From: Actinomyces gerencseriae DSM 6844
GTDB lineage: Bacteria; Actinomycetota; Actinomycetes; Actinomycetales; Actinomycetaceae
NCBI RefSeq assembly: GCF_000429265.1
Contig: NZ_AUBN01000009.1
Span: forward strand, 62,001 to 126,000
Length of the DNA: 64,000 bases
Direction: 5' to 3'
Shown here: positions 8,144 through 16,658 of the stretch, in pieces
How positions within the stretch are numbered: position 1 is the first letter of the stretch
How the letters are laid out: each line of letters begins with the position of its first letter
Translations under genes and position numbers: made by a program
The notes under the pieces: generated by a model
What the model was told of the DNA's origin: nothing
Database searches by the model: none
What the model saw: the letters and a program-made list of their open reading frames with translations, nothing else

Positions 8144-9676
8144 ATGGACGCCCTCGCGGATTCCCTCCAGGCCACCGCCGACTGGATCACGGCTCACATC
8201 ACCATGTGGGTCCTCATCGCTGCCGGCTCGTTCCTCACCGTCGTCTCCCGCGGTGTCCAGGTGCGCCACCTGCCCGATATGGTCCGGCAGATCGGCGGTG
8301 CGAGAGGCGGGGCCAGGGGCGGTATCTCCTCCTTCCAGGCCTTCGCCATCTCGTTGGCCGCCCGCGTGGGGGTCGGCAACGTCTTCGGCGTCGCCGCTGC
8401 TCTGCTCATGGGCGGTCCCGGCGCCATCTTCTGGATGTGGGTGGTCGCCTGCGTCGGCATGGCCACCGCCTTCTTCGAGGCGACTCTGGCTCAGGTCTTC
8501 AAGGTCCGTGCCGCCGACGGCTCCTTCCGCGGCGGCCCCGCCTTCTACATGGCCCACGGTATGGGGAATCGTGTTCTCGCGAGCGTCTTCGCGGCCATCA
8601 CCCTGGTCACCTGCGGATTCGTCATCACCTCGGTGCAGTCCAACGCCGTGGCCGGGACACTGGTGGCGGCCCTGGGCGGCGGGGAGGAGTCCGCTCTGCC
8701 CGGATTCGGCGGCCTCACCGCCGCCCAGCTGGTGGTGGCGGGCCTTGTCTTCGTGCTCACCGCCGTCGTCGTCTTCGGCGGCATCCGCGCCGTGGCCCGC
8801 GTCACCGAGTGGATGGCGCCGATCATGGCGCTGTTCTACATCGTCCTGGTCCTCATCATCTGCCTGACGAACATCGGCGACTTCTTCGCCGTCATCGGTC
8901 AGATCCTCTCCTCGGCCTTCGCCCCCGAGCCGCTGATGGGAGGTTTGGGCGGCGGCATCCTCGCCGCCGTCATCAACGGCACCAAGCGCGGCCTGTTCTC
9001 CAACGAGGCCGGCCAGGGCACCGCTCCCAATGCCGCCGCCACCGCGACCGTGGCCCATCCCGTTCAGCAGGGCTTCATCCAGTCCCTCGGCGTCTTCGTC
9101 GACACGATCGTCGTGTGCACCGCCACCGCCTTCGTCATTCTCATCGCCGGGCCCGACACCTGGACCGCTGAGGGCGTCAATCCCTCCACGCTCACCACCC
9201 TGGCCATCTCCCATGAGCTGGGGGGCTGGACGATTCTGCCCATGGCGATTCTCATCTTCGTCCTCGCCTACTCCTCGATCATCGCGGCCTACGTCTACAC
9301 GGACGTCAATATGGACTACCTCACCGGCGGCAAGCACTGGGCGTCCTGGACGGTCCGCGTCATCTCGGTCGTCTCCGCCACCGCCGGCGCGGTCCTCTCC
9401 CTCGACGTCGTGTGGAACGCCGTCGATATCGCCATGGCGGTCATGACCCTGACCAACCTGCTCGCCCTGCTGCGACTGTTCCGGTGGGGACTGGGCGCGC
9501 TGCGGGACTACGAGTCCCAGCGCGCCGCCGGTGTCGGCGAGCCGGTCTTCCACGGTCGCGGCAATCCGTACCTGCCGGCGGATGTGCCCGGCGACGTCTG
9601 GCTCGAGGACGTTCCCATGCGCATCCGACTCATGACCGGCTCGCAACCGTCCCGCACGACAGTGCGCTCCCAGTAA
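8144..9676 (+). CDS. alanine/glycine:cation symporter (AGCS), copy 1
   Basis: This 510-residue integral membrane protein has about ten hydrophobic segments and the AGCS signatures GGISSFQAF (about residue 62), VGVGNVFGVAAALLMGGPGAIFW and SNEAGQGTAPNAAATATVAHP. The family imports alanine, glycine or related amino acids with Na+ or H+. It is the first of four consecutive AGCS genes; 102 bases separate it from the next. An AAAGG lies upstream at a slightly long spacing. The C-terminus ends in GNPYLPADVPGDVW, a tail motif shared by all four copies. Exact substrate unknown. Confidence 0.9.
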   Translation: MDALADSLQATADWITAHITMWVLIAAGSFLTVVSRGVQVRHLPDMVRQIGGARGGARGGISSFQAFAISLAARVGVGNVFGVAAALLMGGPGAIFWMWVVACVGMATAFFEATLAQVFKVRAADGSFRGGPAFYMAHGMGNRVLASVFAAITLVTCGFVITSVQSNAVAGTLVAALGGGEESALPGFGGLTAAQLVVAGLVFVLTAVVVFGGIRAVARVTEWMAPIMALFYIVLVLIICLTNIGDFFAVIGQILSSAFAPEPLMGGLGGGILAAVINGTKRGLFSNEAGQGTAPNAAATATVAHPVQQGFIQSLGVFVDTIVVCTATAFVILIAGPDTWTAEGVNPSTLTTLAISHELGGWTILPMAILIFVLAYSSIIAAYVYTDVNMDYLTGGKHWASWTVRVISVVSATAGAVLSLDVVWNAVDIAMAVMTLTNLLALLRLFRWGLGALRDYESQRAAGVGEPVFHGRGNPYLPADVPGDVWLEDVPMRIRLMTGSQPSRTTVRSQ

Positions 9677-9686
9677 GGAGAATCCC

Positions 9687-9782
9687 ATGCCGATCCTCAT
9701 GATGACGAGGCTCCCGCGGACCGCCCGATCCGCCGCCCCGACAGGAGCCGAACCAGGAATCGAATCAGGAGTCGAACGATGA
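9687..9782 (+). CDS. candidate 31-residue leader peptide before AGCS copy 2
   Basis: This short frame starts with ATG at 9687, 6 bases after a good AAGGAG, and ends with TGA at 9780-9782, overlapping the ATG of the next symporter gene (ATGA at 9779-9782). Its second half spans three tandem 12-bp units (9741-9776, consensus NCAGGARYCGAA), giving a repeating xGxE peptide. Good initiation signal and stop-start coupling suggest translation, and its passage could control translation of AGCS copy 2. I do not recognise the peptide. It could also be a chance frame within a leader. Confidence 0.45.
   Translation: MPILMMTRLPRTARSAAPTGAEPGIESGVER
9741..9776 (+). repeat. three tandem 12-bp units just before AGCS copy 2
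   Basis: The units ACAGGAGCCGAA, CCAGGAATCGAA and TCAGGAGTCGAA lie head to tail and each carries an AGGA core. The third supplies the Shine-Dalgarno region of AGCS copy 2. Changes in unit number would keep the leader ORF in frame, since 12 is divisible by 3. Confidence 0.6.
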
Positions 9783-11305
9783 GCGCCGCTGCACTCGCCG
9801 CGCCCCGAGCGCTGTCCGTGAAGGACATCGAGGACGCCCTGATCACCATCGACGACCGTTTCTACACCTATGCTCTCTCCGCCCTGCTCGTGGTGGTCGG
9901 GCTGTACTTCACCGTGCGCACCCGTGGTGTCCAGGTGCGCCGATTCGGCACCATGATGCGCACCATCACGGGCTCCCGCTCCGGCGCGGAGGGCGGCATC
10001 TCCTCCTTCCAGGCCTTCGCCGTCGGACTCGCCGCTCGCGTCGGCATCGGCAACGTCGCCGGAGTGGCGCTGGCCGTCGTCGCCGGCGGGCCGGGCGCCC
10101 TGTTCTGGATGTGGGTGGTCGCCGTCATCGGCATGGCCACCGCCTTCGCGGAGTCCACCCTCGCCCAGCTCTTCAAGGAGCGCGGCAGAGACTTCACGTT
10201 CCAGGGCGGTCCCGCGTACTACATCAAGAACGGTCTGGGCTCCAGGACCTGGGGGGCCGTGTTCGCCGGTATGTGCATCATCAGCGTCGGGGTGACGGTC
10301 GTCATGGTGCAGACCAACTCCCTGGCCGACGTCATCAGCGCCACCGTGCCCGAGGTCTCCCCGTGGATGGTCGGTGTCGCGCTCGTGCTCCTGACCGCGC
10401 CGATCGTGCTGGGCGGTCTGAAGTCCGTGGCCCGCGTCACCGAGGTCATGGCGCCGCTCATGGCCCTGGCCTACGTGCTCGTCGCTCTGGTCATCCTCCT
10501 GCTCAACCTCGGCGAACTCCCGCGCGTTCTCTCGGAGATCGTACGAGGCGCCCTCGGCGCCGACCAGGCTCTGTTCGGCGTCGCCGGCGGGGTCATGGCG
10601 GCCGTCCTCAACGGAGTGCGCCGCGGCCTGTTCTCCAACGAGGCGGGCCTGGGCACCGTCCCCAACGCCGCGGGGACCGCGACCGTGGCCCACCCCGTGA
10701 GGCAGGGCCTCATCCAGTCCTTCGGGGTCTTCGTGGACACGATCCTCGTGTGCACCGCCACCGGACTCATCATCCTGCTGACCACCGATGCCTATCGTCC
10801 CGGCGACGAGGGCCTCGCAGGCGCGGTGCTGACCCAGCAGGCGGTCGTGGAGCATCTCGGGACGTGGACGACCTGGCCCATGGTCGTCCTCATCTTCGTT
10901 CTCGTCCTCTCCACGGTGCTGGGCTGCTACTCGTACTCCCAGGTCAATGTGAACTTCCTGGGGGGCGAGCGCCGCGCCGAGCAGCTCTTCGGAGTGGTGC
11001 TGACCGCGGCCGCCTTCGCGGGCACCGTTCTGACGCTCCCGATCGTGTGGGCGCTGACCGACATCGCTCTGGGCCTGCTCGGTGTGCTCAACCTCGTCGT
11101 GATCGTGCGCCTGGCCCCGTGGGTCCTGGGCGCCCTGCGCGACTTCGAGGCGCAGGCCGCTGCGGGCGGGGAGCCGGTCTTCGTCGGACACGCCAACCCG
11201 CACCTGCCCGGCGACGTCCTGGATGGTGTCTGGGAGGCCTCTCGAGCCGAGGGCGACGACGGCGGTGGCGCGGACGTCTCGACGCCGACCGCGTGGGAGC
11301 GGTGA
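9779..11305 (+). CDS. alanine/glycine:cation symporter (AGCS), copy 2
   Basis: This 508-residue paralogue of the first copy has the same layout of hydrophobic segments, GGISSFQAFAVGLAARVGIGNV near residue 75 and SNEAGLGTVPNAAGTATVAHP in the middle. The start ATG overlaps the stop of a 31-codon leader frame, and AGGAG precedes it by 8 bases. The tail holds NPHLPGDVLDGVW. The third copy begins 3 bases after the stop, so copies 2 and 3 are certainly co-transcribed. The substrate is probably a small neutral amino acid. Divergence from the other copies suggests different specificity or affinity. Confidence 0.9.
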   Translation: MSAAALAAPRALSVKDIEDALITIDDRFYTYALSALLVVVGLYFTVRTRGVQVRRFGTMMRTITGSRSGAEGGISSFQAFAVGLAARVGIGNVAGVALAVVAGGPGALFWMWVVAVIGMATAFAESTLAQLFKERGRDFTFQGGPAYYIKNGLGSRTWGAVFAGMCIISVGVTVVMVQTNSLADVISATVPEVSPWMVGVALVLLTAPIVLGGLKSVARVTEVMAPLMALAYVLVALVILLLNLGELPRVLSEIVRGALGADQALFGVAGGVMAAVLNGVRRGLFSNEAGLGTVPNAAGTATVAHPVRQGLIQSFGVFVDTILVCTATGLIILLTTDAYRPGDEGLAGAVLTQQAVVEHLGTWTTWPMVVLIFVLVLSTVLGCYSYSQVNVNFLGGERRAEQLFGVVLTAAAFAGTVLTLPIVWALTDIALGLLGVLNLVVIVRLAPWVLGALRDFEAQAAAGGEPVFVGHANPHLPGDVLDGVWEASRAEGDDGGGADVSTPTAWER

Positions 11306-11308
11306 GCC

Positions 11309-12775
11309 GTGGAGGCGGTCAACTCGATCCTGTCGTCCCTGTCGGACCTGCTGTTCGGCACCGTCCTCGTATGGGTCCTGCTCGGCGCCGGCATCTGGTT
11401 CACACTGGGCACGCGCGCCGTCCAGCTGCGGCACATGGGCTCGATCGCGCGGGCCGTCGCGGGCTCGCGGGGCGGCGCCGAGGGCGGTATCTCCTCCTTC
11501 CAGGCCTTCGCCGTGGGGCTGGCCTGCCGGGTGGGCACCGGCAACATCGTCGGCGTCGCCCTCGCCCTGGTCCTGGGCGGGCCGGGCGCCGTGCTCTGGA
11601 TGTGGCTCGTGGCCCTGCTGGGCACCGCCACCGCCTTCACCGAGGCGACGGCCGGCCAGCTGTTCAAGGTGGGCCGCGGTGACGGAACCTACCGCGGCGG
11701 GCCGGCCTACTACATCGCCCGTGGTCTGCGCCTGCCGGTGGTCGGGGGCGTTTTCGCGGTTCTGTTCATGGTCGCCAACGGCCTGGCCATGCCGATGGTG
11801 CAGGCCAACGCGATGACGGCGGCCCTGGGCGCCGCCGCCGGTCTGAACCCGTGGTGGGGAGCCGTGATCGTCCTGGTGCTGGTCTCCCCGGTGCTGCTCG
11901 GCGGGCTGCGGTCCATCGCTCGCGTCACCGAGTGGATGGCGCCGGCCATGGCCGTCATCTACCTTCTCCTCGTCGCGGTGGTCATCGGCCTGCACCCCGT
12001 GCAGGCCGCCCACGCCATGGGAGACATCCTCGAGGGCGCCTTCGCGGTACGGGCCGGCTTGGCCGGCACCGCCGGAGGCATTGTGGCCGCCGTGCTCAAC
12101 GGTGTGCGGCGAGGCCTGTTCTCCAACGAGGCGGGGCTGGGCGGTGCCGCCTGCGCGGCCGGTTCCGCCACCGTCGCGCACCCGGCGCAGCAGGGCTTCA
12201 TCCAGGCGTTCGGCGTCCTGGTCGACACCATTCTCGTGTGCACGGCCACGGCCCTGGCCATCCTCATCGCCGGACGGATCGATGGCTCGGTGTACATGCC
12301 GGGCACGACCGGGATCGATGACCCCGACGTCTCGGGAACCCTGACGCAGAGCGCCATCGCCTCCGTCCTGGGGCAATGGACCGCCTGGCCCATGACCATC
12401 CTCATCATGGTACTGGCCTACTCCACGATCCTGGGCGCCTTCTCCTATGCGGAGGTCTGCCTGGACTACCTCATCCGGGCCCCGGCGGCGACACTGGCGC
12501 TGCGCGTCGCCGCCGCGGCGTGCGCCTTCATCGGAGGGGGAGCGGCGCTGACCACCGTGTGGACCCTTGCCGATGTCCTGCTCGGGGCGGGGGCCCTGAT
12601 CAATCTGGTCGCTCTGGTCATGCTGGGCCGATGGGTGCGCGGCGCCCTGCGCGACTGGGAGGCGCAGCGCGCCGAGGTGGCGGCAGGCACTCGGGCCGCG
12701 GACTCCATTCGTTTCGTCGCCACGGGCAATCCGTATCTCCCGGGCGAGTTGCCCGGCGGCGTCTGGATGCGCTGA
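11309..12775 (+). CDS. alanine/glycine:cation symporter (AGCS), copy 3
   Basis: This 488-residue AGCS protein starts at GTG 11309, preceded by GGGAG at 9 bases. It has GGISSFQAFAVGLACRVGTGNIVG and the family segment SNEAGLGGAACAAGSATVAHP. In the latter the usual (A/V)PNAA(A/G) of the other three copies is replaced by AACAAG. This is a conserved substrate/ion-site region of the family, so copy 3 may differ in transport properties. The tail holds GNPYLPGELPGGVW. The gene is tightly coupled to copy 2; 124 bases separate it from copy 4. Confidence 0.88.
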   Translation: MEAVNSILSSLSDLLFGTVLVWVLLGAGIWFTLGTRAVQLRHMGSIARAVAGSRGGAEGGISSFQAFAVGLACRVGTGNIVGVALALVLGGPGAVLWMWLVALLGTATAFTEATAGQLFKVGRGDGTYRGGPAYYIARGLRLPVVGGVFAVLFMVANGLAMPMVQANAMTAALGAAAGLNPWWGAVIVLVLVSPVLLGGLRSIARVTEWMAPAMAVIYLLLVAVVIGLHPVQAAHAMGDILEGAFAVRAGLAGTAGGIVAAVLNGVRRGLFSNEAGLGGAACAAGSATVAHPAQQGFIQAFGVLVDTILVCTATALAILIAGRIDGSVYMPGTTGIDDPDVSGTLTQSAIASVLGQWTAWPMTILIMVLAYSTILGAFSYAEVCLDYLIRAPAATLALRVAAAACAFIGGGAALTTVWTLADVLLGAGALINLVALVMLGRWVRGALRDWEAQRAEVAAGTRAADSIRFVATGNPYLPGELPGGVWMR

Positions 12776-12825
12776 CGCGAGTACGGGCCGGACGACGACA
12801 CCTCTCTGTAACGCGGGCGGCCTAT

Positions 12826-12839
12826 GGTGGGCGCCCACC
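12826..12839. promoter_or_regulatory. 14-bp perfect palindrome at the AGCS copy 4 promoter
   Basis: GGTGGGC joins its exact complement without spacer, overlapping a -10-like TATGGT (12823-12828). The position suggests an operator controlling copy 4 separately from copies 1-3. Confidence 0.45.
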
Positions 12840-12899
12840 TTCCGTTCGCGGCCCCTCGCCCCGCGCGCGGCATGAGCCCTCGTCAGCCCGGAGGCCCCG

Positions 12900-14459
12900 A
12901 TGCTCACCTCAGCGCTCACATTGATCACGAATTTCTTCCAGTTCGCGACCGAGGGGCTCGGTACGATCTCGGACCATCTGTACGGCGGGCTCCTGGCCTG
13001 GCTGCTCATCGCCGCCGGAATCTGGTTCACAGTCCGCACACGCGGTCTGCAGTTCCGCCTGTTCGGTCAGATGCTGCGGGCCATCGCAGGCTCGCGGGAC
13101 GATGACGGGGGGATCTCCTCCTTCCAGGCCTTCACCATCGGACTGGCCTCGCGCGTGGGCACCGGCAACATCGTCGGCGTCGCCCTCGCCATCACCCTGG
13201 GCGGGCCGGGTGCCGTGTTCTGGATGTGGGTCGTCGCGCTCGTGGGCATGGCCACCGGCTTCATCGAGGCGACTCTGGCCCAGTTGTACAAGATCCGTCA
13301 TCCGGAGGGCACCTTCCGCGGTGGGCCCGCCTACTACATCAGCCGGGGGCTGGGCTCGAAGCGGTGGGCGAGCGTCTTCGCAGTCGTCATCACCTTCGTC
13401 TTCGGCTTCGCCTACGAGGCCACCCAGGCCAACGCCATCTCCAAAGTCATGGAGGGCACCTTCGGCGTGCCGACCTGGGGGACCGCGGTTGCTCTGGTGC
13501 TCCTCACGATGCCCGTCGTCTTCGGGGGCATCTCGATCGTGGCGAGGATCGCCGAGTGGATGGCTCCACTCATGGCCGGCCTCTACGCCCTCCTGGCGGT
13601 CGCCGTGCTCGTGCTCAATGCGGACGCCATCCCCGCGGCGATGGCGAGCATCGTCCAGGGCGCCTTCGGAGTCGACCAGGCCTTCGCCGGCATTGCGGGC
13701 GGCTTCGCCGCAGCGGCCCTCAACGGCATCAAGCGGGGCCTGTTCTCCAACGAGGCGGGCGAGGGATCGGTTCCCAACGCCGCGGCGACCGCTACCGTGG
13801 CGCATCCGGTTCAACAGGGCTTCGTGCAGTCCCTGGGCGTGTTCGTCGACACCATCGTCGTGTGCACGGCCACCGCACTCATCGTTCTGCTCTCCGGGGT
13901 CTACACCCCGGAGGGCGCCAGGGCGCAGGCTGCGGTGGATCCGCAGGTCGCCAAGGACGCCGCATCGACCCTGACCTCCTCCTCGATCGGCGCGGTCCTG
14001 GGGGGATGGACCGAGTACCTCATGGCGTTCGTCATCTTCGTCTTCGCCTACTCCTCGCTGCTGGGCAACTACACCTACGCCCAGATCAACATGGACTTCC
14101 TGCGGGGCGTGGGGCACAGGCACTACGCCCTGCGAGCCATGATCGTGGTGGCCACGGGGATCGGGGCGATGGCCTCGTTGACCTTCGTGTGGAACCTGTC
14201 CGACGTCGCCATGGGCCTCATGGCGATCATCAACATCGTGTCGATCGTTCTGCTGGGTAACTGGGCCTTCGGTGCCCTGGCCGACTGGGAGAGCCAGAAG
14301 CGGCGTCTGGACGCCGGGGAGATCAGCGAGATCCGCTTCGTGGTCGAGGACAACCCCCACCTGCCGGGTAGTCTGCCCGGGCAGGTGTGGAGCGGGGCCG
14401 ATGCCGGGCGGATCACGCCGCTGACGGATCAGGAGCGGGATCCTCATCGCGTCTCGTGA
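12900..14459 (+). CDS. alanine/glycine:cation symporter (AGCS), copy 4
   Basis: This 519-residue AGCS protein has GGISSFQAFTIGLASRVGTGNIVG, SNEAGEGSVPNAAATATVAHP and the tail motif DNPHLPGSLPGQVW. The ATG at 12900 follows GGAGG at a spacing of 4-5 bases. It contains an extra hydrophilic loop of about 25 residues (YTPEGARAQAAVDPQVAKDA) that copies 1-3 lack or have shorter. It is the last of the tandem array and probably has its own promoter, because a palindrome and a -10-like element lie in the 124-base gap before it. Confidence 0.9.
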   Translation: MLTSALTLITNFFQFATEGLGTISDHLYGGLLAWLLIAAGIWFTVRTRGLQFRLFGQMLRAIAGSRDDDGGISSFQAFTIGLASRVGTGNIVGVALAITLGGPGAVFWMWVVALVGMATGFIEATLAQLYKIRHPEGTFRGGPAYYISRGLGSKRWASVFAVVITFVFGFAYEATQANAISKVMEGTFGVPTWGTAVALVLLTMPVVFGGISIVARIAEWMAPLMAGLYALLAVAVLVLNADAIPAAMASIVQGAFGVDQAFAGIAGGFAAAALNGIKRGLFSNEAGEGSVPNAAATATVAHPVQQGFVQSLGVFVDTIVVCTATALIVLLSGVYTPEGARAQAAVDPQVAKDAASTLTSSSIGAVLGGWTEYLMAFVIFVFAYSSLLGNYTYAQINMDFLRGVGHRHYALRAMIVVATGIGAMASLTFVWNLSDVAMGLMAIINIVSIVLLGNWAFGALADWESQKRRLDAGEISEIRFVVEDNPHLPGSLPGQVWSGADAGRITPLTDQERDPHRVS

Positions 14460-14482
14460 TCGGCCGTCCCGCCGGCGTCCTC

Positions 14483-14488
14483 TACGCT
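14483..14488 (+). promoter_or_regulatory. -10 element for the leaderless FAH-family gene
   Basis: TACGCT ends 7 bases before the ATG at 14495. No Shine-Dalgarno sequence lies between. Confidence 0.45.
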
Positions 14489-14494
14489 GCCCTC

Positions 14495-15301
14495 ATGAAG
14501 ATCGCGCGTTTCTCCACCGGCGACGAGTTCCGCTACGGGATCGTCGAGGGCCTGCCGGCCGACGATCCGGCGCCCTCCGGAGAGTCCGAGGGACATCTCA
14601 TCGTCCTCAGGGGTGATCCCCTCTACACCCTGCCCGAGGCCACCGGCGAGGTGGTGCCCCTGCTCGAGGCCCGCCTCGTCTCTCCCGTCATCCCGCGCTC
14701 CAAGGTTGTGGGCATCAGCGGGAGCTGCACCGCTCCCGCCTCGCAGCCGGGGGCCGAGCCGACCGTCTTCCTCAAGCCCAACACCGCCGTCGTCGGCCCC
14801 GACTCCCCGATCGTTCTGCCCCACTGGTCCCATGAGGTCCATTACGAGGCCGAGCTGGCCGTCGTCATCAAATCGGTTGCCAAGGACCTCGCTCCTCGGG
14901 ACGTGCCCCGCGTCGTCCTGGGGTACACGGTCGCCAACGATGTCTCGGCCCGAGACCGTCAGCGCGGCGACGATACCTGGACGCGCGCCAAGGCCTTCGA
15001 CACCTCCTGCCCGCTCGGCCCGTGGATCGAGGTTCCCGGGCCCGAGACCGGCTTCGACCCGGATGACGCGGTGGTGCGCGTCCGCGTGGACGGTGATCTC
15101 GTCCAGGAGGGCGCGACGAGCGACATGATCCGGTCGGTGGCCGAGCTCGTCTCCTACGCGTCGGGGATCTTCACGCTCCTGCCCGGCGACGTCGTGCTCA
15201 CCGGGACGTCCGCGGGCACGGGCGAGATCCGGGCCGGTCAGCGCGTCGAGGTCGAGGTCGAGGGCATCGGTTCCTTCTCCAACCCCGTCGTGCGCCGTTG
15301 A
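14495..15301 (+). CDS. fumarylacetoacetate hydrolase (FAH) family protein
   Basis: This 268-residue protein has the FAH catalytic domain: FLKPNTAVVGPDSPI, the metal-binding EAEL pair (HYEAELAVVI), ANDVSARDRQ and TGTSAGTG near the end. The family hydrolyses or decarboxylates beta-diketo acids and related C-C bonds using Mg2+ or Mn2+. Close relatives include acylpyruvases and 2-hydroxyhepta-2,4-diene-1,7-dioate isomerases. No aromatic-degradation genes lie nearby, so oxaloacetate/acylpyruvate housekeeping is as likely as catabolism. It is convergent with the MalY-type gene, the two sharing a hairpin over their ends. Confidence 0.85.
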   Translation: MKIARFSTGDEFRYGIVEGLPADDPAPSGESEGHLIVLRGDPLYTLPEATGEVVPLLEARLVSPVIPRSKVVGISGSCTAPASQPGAEPTVFLKPNTAVVGPDSPIVLPHWSHEVHYEAELAVVIKSVAKDLAPRDVPRVVLGYTVANDVSARDRQRGDDTWTRAKAFDTSCPLGPWIEVPGPETGFDPDDAVVRVRVDGDLVQEGATSDMIRSVAELVSYASGIFTLLPGDVVLTGTSAGTGEIRAGQRVEVEVEGIGSFSNPVVRR

Positions 15302-15307
15302 CCGACC

Positions 15308-15332
15308 GCCTCGGCCCTTTCAGGCCCGAGGC
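15308..15332. terminator. bidirectional terminator hairpin
   Basis: GCCTCGG pairs with CCGAGGC, with two further G-C pairs inside next to a one-base bulge. The hairpin covers the stop codon of the MalY-type gene and follows the FAH-family stop by 6 bases. Confidence 0.5.
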
Positions 15333-16555
15333 ACCCGGATCGCCTCGACCAGGCGCTGCGCGATCCGGGCGGCGATGCCACGGCCCGTCGCCAGGTTGAG
15401 GCGGCAGAAGCGCTCGTATCCCCGCCCGAAGGCGGCGCCCGGATTCATGGCCACGCCGGGCTCGCGGCGGAAGAATCGCGCGGGGGCCATGTCGCCCAGG
15501 TCCAGACCCGAGCAGTCCAACCACGCCAGATAGGTGCCCGCGGGCGCGGTCATCTCCACGGCCTCGACCTCGTCCAGGGCCTCGGCCACGAGGTCGCGGT
15601 TGCCCCGGATGTAGTCGCGCACCATCCGGTTCCAGGCCAGACCCTCGGCCGAGAGGGCGGCGACGGCCGCCCGCGCCCCCAGCGCCGCCGCCTCGTCGGC
15701 CAGGTGAGCGCTGAGGGCGGACGCCTCCCACGACGCCCTGGCCCCGCCCGAGGCGATGAGCTGAGAGCACATGAGACCCGGGATGTTCCAGCCCTTGGAG
15801 ACGGCGGTCGCCGTGAAGGTCAGGTCGTCCTCGGCCGCGGGGCGGGAGCCGTACGGCGTGTGGGCCGCAGTGGGGTCCAGCACGAGGGAGGAGTGGATCT
15901 CGTCGGCGAAGACCGGCACCCGGTGGCGCGACGACAGGGCGGCCACGGCGTCGAGCTCGATCGGCGTCAGGATCCGCCCCACCGGGTTCCAGGGGTTGCA
16001 TAGGACGAGGAGCCCCGCGCCTCCCGCCATGGCCGCCTCGATGCCGTCCAGGTCGAGCGCCCAGGTGGGACGCCCGGCGGCATCGTGCCCGTGGAGCGCC
16101 GGGATCTGGATGCACTCGCGGCCGTACCTGCCCGGTATCGACAGGAACGGCATGTAGGCCGGTGTCGGAACGATCACCGCGGAGCCCGGGCTCGTGTGGC
16201 GCTCGATAATAGCGCCCAGCGCTGACAGGACGTTGGGCAGCAGGCTCACATCCCGGACGGGAATCCTCCAGCCGAAGGCCCGCTCGTGGAATGCGGCCAC
16301 CGCCTCCCGGGTCGCCTCGCGCACGTCCATCGGCATGTAGCCCAGGGAGCCGTCCTCGATGGCGCGTCGCAGGACCGCCGTGACGGCGGGCGCGGTGCCG
16401 AGGTCCATCTCGGCCACCCACGCGCCGATGACGTCGCCGTCGTGCATGACCCATTTCAATGAGCCCCGGTCGCGCATGATCTCGGGCGTCAGGGCGTCGA
16501 ATGCGAGGACGGGATCGCCCTGGGGGGCTGAGAAGGCGGAGACGGCGTCGGTCAT
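15320..16555 (-). CDS. MalY/PatB-type aminotransferase (probable cystathionine beta-lyase)
   Basis: This 411-residue fold-type I PLP enzyme has the MalY/PatB features: WVAEMDLGTAPAV near residue 46, NPWNPVGR at about 187-194, FADEIHSS with Asp218, and the PLP lysine Lys254 in the SKGWNIPG motif. Such enzymes cleave cystathionine to homocysteine, pyruvate and ammonia, and some also act as aminotransferases or MalT modulators. The ATG at 16555 is 7 bases from a -10 hexamer on the same strand. It diverges from gltX. The local link to homocysteine methyltransferase (mmuM) is suggestive but 14 kb away. Confidence 0.85.
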   Translation of the reverse strand: MTDAVSAFSAPQGDPVLAFDALTPEIMRDRGSLKWVMHDGDVIGAWVAEMDLGTAPAVTAVLRRAIEDGSLGYMPMDVREATREAVAAFHERAFGWRIPVRDVSLLPNVLSALGAIIERHTSPGSAVIVPTPAYMPFLSIPGRYGRECIQIPALHGHDAAGRPTWALDLDGIEAAMAGGAGLLVLCNPWNPVGRILTPIELDAVAALSSRHRVPVFADEIHSSLVLDPTAAHTPYGSRPAAEDDLTFTATAVSKGWNIPGLMCSQLIASGGARASWEASALSAHLADEAAALGARAAVAALSAEGLAWNRMVRDYIRGNRDLVAEALDEVEAVEMTAPAGTYLAWLDCSGLDLGDMAPARFFRREPGVAMNPGAAFGRGYERFCRLNLATGRGIAARIAQRLVEAIRVPRA

Positions 16556-16561
16556 GGCGTC

Positions 16562-16567
16562 ACCCTA
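16562..16567 (-). promoter_or_regulatory. -10 element for the leaderless MalY-type gene
   Basis: Read on the minus strand, TAGGGT ends 7 bases before the ATG at 16555. Confidence 0.45.
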
Positions 16568-16643
16568 TGGGAGCATTGCGGAGTGGAGACAGTCCGGCCC
16601 GCGACACCTGGGCCCGCGGCGCGGGGAGGGGAGGGGGCGGCGC

Positions 16644-16649
16644 TAGGCT
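16644..16649 (+). promoter_or_regulatory. -10 element for leaderless gltX
   Basis: TAGGCT ends 10 bases before the gltX ATG (16659), which lacks a Shine-Dalgarno sequence. Confidence 0.45.
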
Positions 16650-16658
16650 TGCGCCACT

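Noticed and set aside
8141-13039. A 1632-codon open frame on the minus strand
   Set aside because: It lies exactly antisense to three AGCS genes and part of the fourth, and its translation is low-complexity Gly/Asp/His/Gln-rich without domains. Long antisense frames are expected in high-G+C coding DNA.
12909-14447. 512-codon minus-strand frame opposite AGCS copy 4
   Set aside because: Same antisense artefact; the plus-strand protein has full family motifs.
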